Below, piece after piece: positions 1-6,600 of a stretch of 9,265 bases of DNA. Numbering within the stretch: the stretch's first letter is position 1; each line of letters begins with the position of its first letter. The stretch is from contig JAAENB010001028.1 of the NCBI GenBank assembly GCA_024224995.1, positions 1-9,265 on the forward strand, in the 5' to 3' direction. Source of the DNA: a bacterium (lineage in GTDB: Bacteria > Spirochaetota > UBA4802 > UBA5550). The position numbers were made by a program, and so were the translations under genes. The notes under the pieces were generated by a model. It was not told the DNA's origin. It made no database searches and was given only the letters and a program-made list of their open reading frames with translations.

Positions 1-546
1 CAGCGGTAATGCGGCCGTACCCCCGGGGGCGGTACTGGTGCCGTCTTCTCTCACATATATAAATTTACCGGCAATATGATAGTTCAGCTTCAACGTATCA
101 AGCGCGCTGCCGTTGATATCGTCGCAGGCGATTATAATGGTCTTGTTAATTCCCGGAGACCAGACATACCCCGGAGCCGGAGTCACGGTAAGCGTGTCGT
201 TATCCCGGTAAACAGAAGACCAGGTGTGAAGAAATGATTCTTCCACTAAATCTCCGCCCAGCTGGAGACTGTTAGTATTCATGGATCTTGTAAAAGTGAT
301 AACAATTTTTCTATCCCCCGACTCCATGCTTATTGGAGACCCGTTATGGGGTATGGGATAGGCTCTCAGGGAGTTGGAGTTTGAGCTGGTAAAGGGATCG
401 GATTCCGGTACCTCGTCATCAGCATCAAAACCTTCTCCACTGCATCCTGCCGTAAAAGCAGTAAATGAAAGCAGTAAAAGGGCTGGGAAAATAAAAATGG
501 ACAGACCACGTCTGTCTCCAAAAAAAGATTTAAATTTTAATTTCAT
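1..546 (-). CDS. Lipoprotein with SbsA Ig-like domain and start of a DUF1565-like beta-helix region (3' end cut by window edge)
   Basis: An uninterrupted frame of 182 codons runs from an ATG (complement of 544-546) off the left edge. An AAGAGG Shine-Dalgarno (complement of 553-558) lies 6 nt upstream. Residues 1-34 form a basic, then hydrophobic export signal ending in TAGC, a relaxed spirochaete-like lipobox with Cys35 as the lipidation site; Ser36 follows, so outer-membrane sorting is possible. Residues 36-60 are an acidic, Ser/Asn-rich linker. Residues 61-160 resemble the bacterial Ig-like SbsA domain (Big_5), with IVITFTRSMN at 81-90 and DTLTVTPAPGY at 117-127. At 162-182, FIYVREDGT followed by PGGTAALPL resembles the opening of DUF1565-type right-handed beta-helix proteins. 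The protein is probably anchored on the surface with a beta-helix body; its ligand or substrate is unknown. It diverges from the membrane-bound AraC-type regulator, a possible controller. Lipoprotein and Ig calls are fairly sure; the beta-helix call rests on about 20 residues. Confidence 0.8.
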   Translation of the reverse strand, partial: MKLKFKSFFGDRRGLSIFIFPALLLLSFTAFTAGCSGEGFDADDEVPESDPFTSSNSNSLRAYPIPHNGSPISMESGDRKIVITFTRSMNTNSLQLGGDLVEESFLHTWSSVYRDNDTLTVTPAPGYVWSPGINKTIIIACDDINGSALDTLKLNYHIAGKFIYVREDGTSTAPGGTAALPL

Positions 547-736
547 AACTTACCTCTTCAGTTTTTAATAATTGTACAGCAAAAATAAAACTAATTAAAA
601 AAAGGCGATTGGAGGGGTGCAGACCGGTGGCGCGTCTGGCATATTGCCGTCTTTTGTTTATTTATTGTTGATATAATATATGTCTGTTTTGGGCGCTAAA
701 AAGGGTAAATTTTTTTGAAAAAAGGATTGCCCGGAG

Positions 737-765
737 TCAAAACCCCGTGGCGGGGTGGATTTTGA
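737..765. other. Bulged inverted repeat (hairpin) upstream of the membrane regulator
   Basis: TCAAAA (737-742) pairs with TTTTGA (760-765), and inside it CCCCG (743-747) pairs with CGGGG (751-755) around a TGG loop. TGGA (756-759) is bulged out on one side. The stem totals 11 bp and ends about 10 bp upstream of the candidate -35 at 776. No U-tract follows on the plus strand, so it is not a standard intrinsic terminator. It could be an operator dyad or a structured leader element of the divergent lipoprotein transcript. The function is unknown. Confidence 0.45.
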
Positions 766-775
766 GGATAATTAC

Positions 776-811
776 TTGACTTTGAGAGGGAATAGTTTTA
801 AAAAATATACA
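776..811 (+). promoter_or_regulatory. Candidate sigma-70-type promoter of the membrane AraC-type regulator
   Basis: TTGACT (776-781) is a good -35. With a 17-bp spacer the -10 would be TAAAAA (799-804), which is poor. An overlapping choice is TTGAGA (782-787), an 18-bp spacer and TATACA (806-811). Either would give a leader of roughly 70-80 nt before the ATG at 888. The -35 resembles those of two other candidate promoters in this window, which supports the general placement but not the exact -10. Confidence 0.4.
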
Positions 812-875
812 GGGTTATAAGAAACCTCACTATGGGCAAACCTGCCCCCCTCATAAAATGAATGGATGTCTAAAC

Positions 876-890
876 AGGGGAATTTTGATG
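876..890 (+). promoter_or_regulatory. Ribosome binding site that decides the regulator's start
   Basis: AGGGG (876-880) is 7 nt from the ATG at 888. An in-frame ATG at 858 has only C-rich sequence upstream and would add ten residues in front of a textbook signal peptide. The 888 start is therefore preferred. Confidence 0.7.
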
Positions 891-2459
891 TTTAAGAAAA
901 TTTGTACAGTATTTTTATTATTACTTTTTTTAGCAATTTCGGCAGGGACAGCATTTTCTGCTCCTCTAATAGAAATAAAAGACTACAACGAAACCGTAGA
1001 TTTTACCCAACAGAAACTGGTATATGTCCAGCCCGGCGACAACCCGGATTACAAGGATCCCGGTTATGATGACAGTGCCTGGCGTCTTATTTCGCTCCCG
1101 TCGAACTGGAAAAAGCTTTACCCGAAGGAAAAAGATTTTTGCTGGTACCGGATGAGAATAAAGTTTCCGGAAAATCTGCCCGAATTCGCGCCGGGCATAA
1201 GCCTGGGGAAGATCAGTGATGTGGATGAAGTCTTTTTTAACGGACATCTCATTGGCAGAACAGGGGAGTTCCCGCCCAACCGGGTACCGGCCTATGACAA
1301 AAAAAGGCTCTATGAAATACCCATGAAATTTATCAAAACCGGGGAAACGAATGTTCTGGCAATTCGGGTCGGCGGGCTTTTTGATTATGAGAGCGGTCCC
1401 TATACCGGGGATTTCGAAATAGGCGTTTTTCAGGATATGCAGAGAGCTCACCTGGCAAAGGAGTTTTTCGACAGCTTTTTTATAATGATATACCTGGTAG
1501 TGGCTATCTATTTTGCCCTGCTTTTTGTACGAAGAAGTATCAATTATGAATACCTCTTTTTTTCACTTTTTACCATGTCTGCCGCAATATACCTGTTCCT
1601 GAGAACAGAAGTGAAATATTTTTTATCGAACGATTTCATTATGATGAAACGGATCGAATATTTCTTTTTGTTCGTGGTGCTGCTTTTTATGATGGAATAT
1701 TTTACCTTTTATTTTAAAAGAAGGCATTCTCTGCTCCATTATGTCTACCTGGCTATAACAGTGGTATCAAGCCTGGTGGTTATAATATCGGATAATCTTG
1801 TTTACTGGTCAAAGGTCCTGTTTTATATTGTACAGCCTGCCTGGCTCATTCCAATATCATTTGGAATATTTGTTTCAATAAGAGAATCGAAAAAAGGGAA
1901 AAATTCCCGGTATATTCTTCTTTCGTTCCCGGCAATATGGCTGATCTTTTTAAATGATATACTGGTAGACAGGATGGTGTATGATTTTACCCGTCTCTCC
2001 CATTATGCCTTTTTACTGGTTATTATCGGAACTGCGATTATCATGCGAAAGAGATTCAGTGAGCTCTCGGCTGAAGTGGAAGATTTCCGTGAAAAAAGTA
2101 AATGGAAAACGTCTATCACCGAAGATTCCAAAAAGAAACTTGATGAGGTTATTACCTACCTGGATGAGAATTATACGTCCGATATCGCCAGGGAAGGGAT
2201 CGCGGTTGCTCTGGATATTAATCCCGACTACCTGGGAAAGCTTTTTAAGAATTATAAAGGGATGAAGATCGGAGACTATATTAACGAGCTCCGGATACAA
2301 AAGGCATCGGAGCTGTTAAGTGATGGTGACGAGAGCGTTACGGATATTGCCTTTGCCGTGGGTTATGAAAGCCTCTCCACGTTTTACCGGGTCTTTCAGA
2401 AGATTATGGATGAATCCCCTACTAATTACCGGGACCGGAAAAAGGGAACTACCGCGTAA
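888..2459 (+). CDS. Membrane-bound AraC-family transcriptional regulator with 7TMR-DISM-type sensor
   Basis: 523 residues from the preferred ATG. Residues 1-25 are a signal peptide (MFKKI, a leucine-rich core, then AFSA). Residues 26-190 are an extracytoplasmic domain of jelly-roll, sugar-binding-like character (YDDSAWRLISLPSNW at 60-74, FFNGHLIGRTG at 116-126), like the N-terminal modules of 7TMR-DISM receptors. Seven hydrophobic segments follow at about 194-215, 221-239, 256-276, 283-301, 310-331, 341-363 and 371-387. A charged linker with coiled-coil character (388-415) leads to an AraC/XylS DNA-binding domain (416-516), with helix-turn-helix motifs near 434-454 and 483-503, the latter inside the signature from TDIAFAVGY to FYRVFQK. 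By family, the seven-helix unit receives a ligand outside and transmits to a cytoplasmic output; here the output appears to be DNA binding itself, so the protein must act from the membrane. It diverges from the lipoprotein gene and converges, with a 27-bp gap, on the ARPP-1 gene. The ligand is unknown. Confidence 0.85.
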   Translation: MFKKICTVFLLLLFLAISAGTAFSAPLIEIKDYNETVDFTQQKLVYVQPGDNPDYKDPGYDDSAWRLISLPSNWKKLYPKEKDFCWYRMRIKFPENLPEFAPGISLGKISDVDEVFFNGHLIGRTGEFPPNRVPAYDKKRLYEIPMKFIKTGETNVLAIRVGGLFDYESGPYTGDFEIGVFQDMQRAHLAKEFFDSFFIMIYLVVAIYFALLFVRRSINYEYLFFSLFTMSAAIYLFLRTEVKYFLSNDFIMMKRIEYFFLFVVLLFMMEYFTFYFKRRHSLLHYVYLAITVVSSLVVIISDNLVYWSKVLFYIVQPAWLIPISFGIFVSIRESKKGKNSRYILLSFPAIWLIFLNDILVDRMVYDFTRLSHYAFLLVIIGTAIIMRKRFSELSAEVEDFREKSKWKTSITEDSKKKLDEVITYLDENYTSDIAREGIAVALDINPDYLGKLFKNYKGMKIGDYINELRIQKASELLSDGDESVTDIAFAVGYESLSTFYRVFQKIMDESPTNYRDRKKGTTA

Positions 2460-2486
2460 GCTGCCCTCACCCCAGCCCGTACAGGT

Positions 2487-3494
2487 TTATTTCATCAAAT
2501 AACTTTTATTTATTAACCCGCCGCCCCGGTTATCGCGGGTTTCATAATAAAGAGATTCTGAGGACTCCTTTTCAAGTACATTGGTTCTGCGGGAAACGTT
2601 CTTTTTAGCCTGTTTTCTCCCTTTTTCGGCGTTAACCAGGAAGGTTTTAACGTCCATAGCGGATTTTGCTTTATAGTGCTTCTTTTTATTATATTCGGAT
2701 ATTGCTTCGGTAATGCTGGCTCTGATGAGCTTGGGCCAGAGCTTTTTAAAAAGGATATCCGAACCAAAGATTTCAGCGCTGTTTATTTCACCGTTAATAA
2801 CAAAGGTGTACCCGATTACGTTTTTTTGCCCGCGAAGAATCCCGGAAAGTTTCCTGTTGTATTTCTTTTGAGCTTTTTTAAGTTTTTTATGTTCAAGAGT
2901 TAGTTGAAGGCTCGTATCCGATCTTCTTCCCTTTACGCTGCCAACTTTACTGCCCAGTTTATCCTGCATTTTGGCAACATTGCTCCATACATTGGATTGT
3001 GATTTTTCTTTTTTTATGCTCATTTTGAGCTCTTTGGACGCCACCTGGTTTTCCGAAGAACTGAAAGCACTCAGCCGTTCCGATCCGCGTTTTTGCCACC
3101 TGCCGCTCTCAACACAAAAAGAGGTAATTTTCATTTTTTTGGTCTTTGGAGGAATAATATAACTATATTGAATTACCCGGTCCTGTTTTCCACCCTTAAC
3201 AATATCGCCGGACATGATAAAAATATTGTAATTTCGCGATTTATTGCTGATCTCTAATTGGTTCACATTCCCTGTCTCATGTACCAGCGCCCTGTTTTTT
3301 TTAATAGCTTCCCGGAGAGTCATGAATTTTCTCCCGTCAATGGTGTTTTTACCGTGAACCAGGAAGATAGTGAGATTTTTATAGGAATATGGTCCGGAAT
3401 AGTTATAGGCATCAACATTCTGGCCAATTCCTATTCCAACAGATAATAACAGGATTATGCCCGCAGCAAACAGGAAACAGGTTATTTTTTTCAT
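2487..3494 (-). CDS. Secreted ARPP-1 (DUF6569) family protein
   Basis: 335 residues, with GGAG (in the complement of 3501-3506) 6 nt upstream of the ATG. Residues 1-29 are a signal peptide with no lipobox Cys at its end, so the product is probably periplasmic or secreted. The ARPP-1 domain (ARG and rhodanese-phosphatase-superfamily-associated protein domain) fills most of the rest. Its hallmarks are visible: MTLREAIKK (58-66), SGDIVKGGKQDRVIQYS (95-111), the CVESGRW box (127-133), and a C-terminal block at 230-264 including FVINGEI and ILFKKLWPKL. Between them lies a Lys/Ser-rich stretch (150-215). The tail after 290 is very basic and poorly conserved in appearance. The family's biochemical role is not established to my knowledge, so none is assigned. 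It is divergent from the macroglobulin-like gene and shares its 138-bp control region, which suggests co-regulation. The family call is confident; the function is unknown. Confidence 0.85.
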   Translation of the reverse strand: MKKITCFLFAAGIILLLSVGIGIGQNVDAYNYSGPYSYKNLTIFLVHGKNTIDGRKFMTLREAIKKNRALVHETGNVNQLEISNKSRNYNIFIMSGDIVKGGKQDRVIQYSYIIPPKTKKMKITSFCVESGRWQKRGSERLSAFSSSENQVASKELKMSIKKEKSQSNVWSNVAKMQDKLGSKVGSVKGRRSDTSLQLTLEHKKLKKAQKKYNRKLSGILRGQKNVIGYTFVINGEINSAEIFGSDILFKKLWPKLIRASITEAISEYNKKKHYKAKSAMDVKTFLVNAEKGRKQAKKNVSRRTNVLEKESSESLYYETRDNRGGGLINKSYLMK

Positions 3495-3524
3495 TTTGTA
3501 CTCCTTTTTCTATTTATTATTTCG

Positions 3525-3530
3525 ATTATA
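3525..3530 (-). promoter_or_regulatory. Candidate -10 element of the ARPP-1 gene
   Basis: The complement of 3525-3530 reads TATAAT, a perfect -10 hexamer. It would start RNA near 3518, about 24 nt before the ATG and just upstream of the Shine-Dalgarno. The -35 position (about 3548-3553) is GC-rich and unlike TTGACA, which suggests a promoter needing an activator. The dyad at 3551-3563 overlaps that position. Confidence 0.45.
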
Positions 3531-3550
3531 CCTGTTAGACCGGATAGGGC

Positions 3551-3563
3551 GGGAATAGTTCCC
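3551..3563. promoter_or_regulatory. Palindromic candidate operator between ARPP-1 and macroglobulin-like genes
   Basis: GGGAA (3551-3555) and TTCCC (3559-3563) form a perfect inverted repeat around TAG, followed by nine A residues. It sits at the -35 position of the ARPP-1 promoter and about 20 bp upstream of the -35 of the rightward promoter, so one bound protein could act on both. The arms are only 5 bp; a role in regulation is inference. Confidence 0.35.
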
Positions 3564-3583
3564 AAAAAAAAATGTTAAAACAA

Positions 3584-3612
3584 TTGACTTTTGGGCAAAA
3601 AATAAATATATT
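3584..3612 (+). promoter_or_regulatory. Sigma-70-type promoter of the macroglobulin-like gene
   Basis: TTGACT (3584-3589), a 17-bp spacer and TATATT (3607-3612) make the best promoter in the window. Transcription should start near 3618-3620, which is exactly where the only Shine-Dalgarno-like sequence, AAGGA (3618-3622), lies. The leader would then be about 14 nt with the ribosome site at its very 5' end. Confidence 0.65.
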
Positions 3613-3632
3613 TTGTTAAGGATTACCCTGTT

Positions 3633-6600
3633 ATGCATGAAGAAGAATTTATTACTCCTTTATACTCGCATGAAGAGATAGTTAATAACCTTAAACAAAA
3701 AGGATTCACCAGTCATATCCTTTGTTGTGCGTATGCCTTATCACGTGTTTATTATCCGGGAGAACCTGTATATATACAGGCTTTTGCCCTGAACAGGCCG
3801 GTTTATTGCCAATTATTTCTTTTTGAGAGTAAGAACCTGGTATTACAGGACGCGGTATCCCTGAGCCGTAACGGGCTTGGTATGTTCCGGGTAGATGACC
3901 TGCCGCCGGGAGATTATTCCGTAAAAGTACGCTGCGAAAATCTTATTGAAAGTGAAGAATCATTTTTTTCCGTAGCCGAACATAATCAATCATCGCTTTA
4001 CGCGGAAATAATATCACAAGAGACCAAACAAGGAAAGACTGAGCTTCTATTCCAGTTGAAAAAATTTCCTGAAGAGCTCTATTCAGGCCCAATACGAATA
4101 GGGGCTCATTACCTGGAATATGAGACCGAAATGAAAGAGGGTAAATTTAAGCTTACGGTTGATAATAAATTTATTTTTGATAATTTAATGGATAATTTAA
4201 CGGTAACTCTGAGCGACAGCCAGGGGAATACCGCTGAAGTAAAAGTAAAGAACGCTCCGCTGCAAGAGGGCGGCCTGGAAATGGGATCCCTGATCCCCGG
4301 AGTGCTTCTGTGCCCATATAAGATCAAACCTTCCATTGACCGGGCCTATGGATTTTCTCTTGTTCATCAAGCGTATAATTTCGAAAAACCGCACATAGAG
4401 CTGTTAACCCCGGTGGTAGACGCGGAGAATCCGGTTGCTCTTCTGGAGTTGGGCATTAATTATGGTAAGGGGAACGAAATAGCAATAATCGCGTTTAATA
4501 TTCTGCATAAACTTGAACCGGAGGAGCATATTTTTTTCAATTGCAGGAAGGGAGGAATACTGCATATCCCGGTTTCCGCACCCGTTACTTTTTTGTGCGT
4601 GTTTACCCGGGATAGCTCCGGGTTTAAGATACTAATAGCAGAAGGGTTTGTGATTGTAAAAGAGAAGACCGTAACCGGTTTGAAGTGTGCTGAGAGAACA
4701 GAGCCCCATAAACCGTTTCAGGTTGTTGTCAAAACAACACCCGGCAGCGATGTCTTTGTTATGTTAACTGCCAAAAGGACAGCGGCTAATTATTTACCGG
4801 AGAAAATAACCGGCAGCCTGGAAAAATATTTCAGGATGGAAGCGTTGTATGCCGGTGAAGCGGACTTCAGGGATCCTGAATGGAAAAGGAACAGGATTGC
4901 GGAAACAGAAGATTTTTTTCGAAGACTTCGGGATAAAGCAGGGAAGTTGTTTTCTCTTTTTATATATGTTCTTTTTTTTCCTTTTGTTTTATTATTCAAG
5001 CTTACGACCTGGCCATTTTCCCGGAAGTGGAAACAACAGAGCTATGAAGAGAGCGTAGCTTCGGAACGTGATAAAGAGCCGGTAAAAGAGCCGGTAAAAG
5101 AACCGGTAAAAGAAAAAGCTGGGAAAACTCCCGCCATCCGGGGGAAGAGCAGGGCCGTGATATACGCGGAGCATTTTGCGGATGTTGAAAGCGGAAGAGT
5201 TGACCTTGCTATTGAGGGCATTGATGAGGTGGGCGAGCTCGAACTTTTTGCCTTTTCCCTGAAAGGATTCGCTTTCTCCGGAAAGAAAAGATCAATACTG
5301 TGTGAAAAGAAAGACCGTATCGTGGTCTATTTTCCTGAAATATTATCGAGCACAAAGGGGATTAGCAACGGCTATATACGGGTATATTGTAAACAGGATT
5401 CGGACCTTGTCGTTGAGCGGGAAAGCGGTTCCGTAAAAGAGATGATATTCTATAGTGAGGTTCGGAATAATGAAGAATTGTCCATACCTCTTGAAAAAGC
5501 AGGAGAATACAGGGTCGTCTTAAAGAGGAACGAAGAGATCCTGGATTATTTTAAGGCTGGTATTGAGTTTATCAACCTGGAGAGTATCCGGGTAAGCACG
5601 CTGCATCTTCTTAAGCCGGGAGAAAAGCTGGAAAAGAGACCGCTTAGTATTTACGCGTCGATATTGGATCTAAAGAATGAGATGATAGAAGCTCTGGGCT
5701 GCTGTCCGGGAGGGAACGCGGAACAACTGCTGGCCGGTCTTTACGGCAATGCCCTGCTGTATATGAGTCTTAAACGAGAAGCCGACCGGGAAGAATTGGC
5801 CATAAGGATGAAGAGTGTAATAGCCCGGGTCGCCATAATGCAGAAGAAACATTTTTATGATTACCTGTGGGGATATTATGACCGGTCAACAGCTTCTATA
5901 TATATCACCATTGAATGCCTCAAGCATATGAAGCCTTTTATTGAAGAGCCATTGGCATCAAAATTTCCCGTTATTGCGGGGTGGGCGGAACAGACAAAGC
6001 AGCGTTTATTCAAAGAAGAGGTAAAAGATAATTCTTTGATGGGAATAGATCTGGAATTCTCCGAGCAGGAATACTCCAGTCCCGAAGGAGCCGCGAACCT
6101 GGCTCTTTTTACCAATAGTTTTGTTGATGCAGAGCATTACCTGGAAGAGACAGCGCGGTCCAATGGAGAGGCATTGTACTGGAACGGAGATTCATTAGCC
6201 GGGCCTTTGCAGACTACTATTACTGCGGCAAAAGCGCTCTACCGGTTCCGGTCGCCTCTTTTTGACCGGGCCTGGCAGTATATTTGTGAGCGTATGAAGG
6301 ATAAGCGGTTTTACAGTTCCTGCGCAACAACGGAGTTTTTGGGTCTCCTGTCTCTTATGGAAGCACGTATGGAAATAAAAACCGGAACAGTGCTTATCGA
6401 CGGCAGGGCTGTGGGGCATACCGAAAACACCGGTGTAATCCGGGCGAGAAGCGTGGAAGTGTTGGAAGGGAAAGATCCGGTTGAGATCCCGGTTAAAGAG
6501 GAGTTTATCCGGGAAATCGATTATTTTACTATCCCTTCTAATATTGAGTTCAGTGTCAGGGAAGTTGACAAAACCATTGAGCAGTTCAGCAGTGTAAAGA

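Larger units (their letters stand above)
547..887. other. Divergent intergenic region between lipoprotein gene and AraC-type membrane regulator
   Basis: About 340 bp without a gene. Next to the lipoprotein gene lies its ribosome site. A GC-richer patch at 601-650 has a weak CAGAC/GTCTG dyad (620-624 and 634-638). An AT-rich stretch at 661-690 contains -10-like hexamers on both strands, but none has a convincing -35 at proper spacing. CTAAA (696-700), four bases, then GTAAA (705-709) resembles a degraded CpxR half-site pair and is too weak to call. A bulged hairpin (737-765), a candidate promoter (776-811) and a short GGGCA/TGCCC dyad (834-838 and 843-847) come before the regulator gene. I see no tRNA or known riboswitch here. 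Confidence 0.6.

Noticed and set aside
374..568. 64-codon plus-strand open frame
   Set aside because: It is antisense to the lipoprotein gene, which has a ribosome site, signal peptide and recognisable domain; the plus frame has none.
834..850. GGGCAAACC-like sequence reminiscent of a c-di-GMP riboswitch
   Set aside because: Only a few bases match and the other conserved elements of that riboswitch are absent; the 5-bp dyad alone is not evidence.
858..887. Earlier in-frame ATG for the membrane regulator
   Set aside because: No ribosome binding site, and it would put ten extra residues before a standard signal peptide; the ATG at 888 has AGGGG at good spacing.
2515..2541. AACCCGC/GCGGGTT inverted repeat downstream of the regulator gene, possible terminator
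   Set aside because: It lies inside the ARPP-1 coding region, has a 13-nt loop and only a short broken T-run, so it is not a convincing terminator for the plus-strand gene.
3495..3632. CpxR-type sites in the ARPP-1/macroglobulin control region
   Set aside because: I looked for paired GTAAA or TTTAC cores on both strands and found none, so I do not claim that the two-component system controls these genes.
5084..5124. GTAAA cores at 12-bp spacing that formally fit a CpxR-box pattern
   Set aside because: They arise from the EPVK coding repeats inside the macroglobulin-like gene, with 12-bp rather than 11-bp phasing, and lie far from any promoter.
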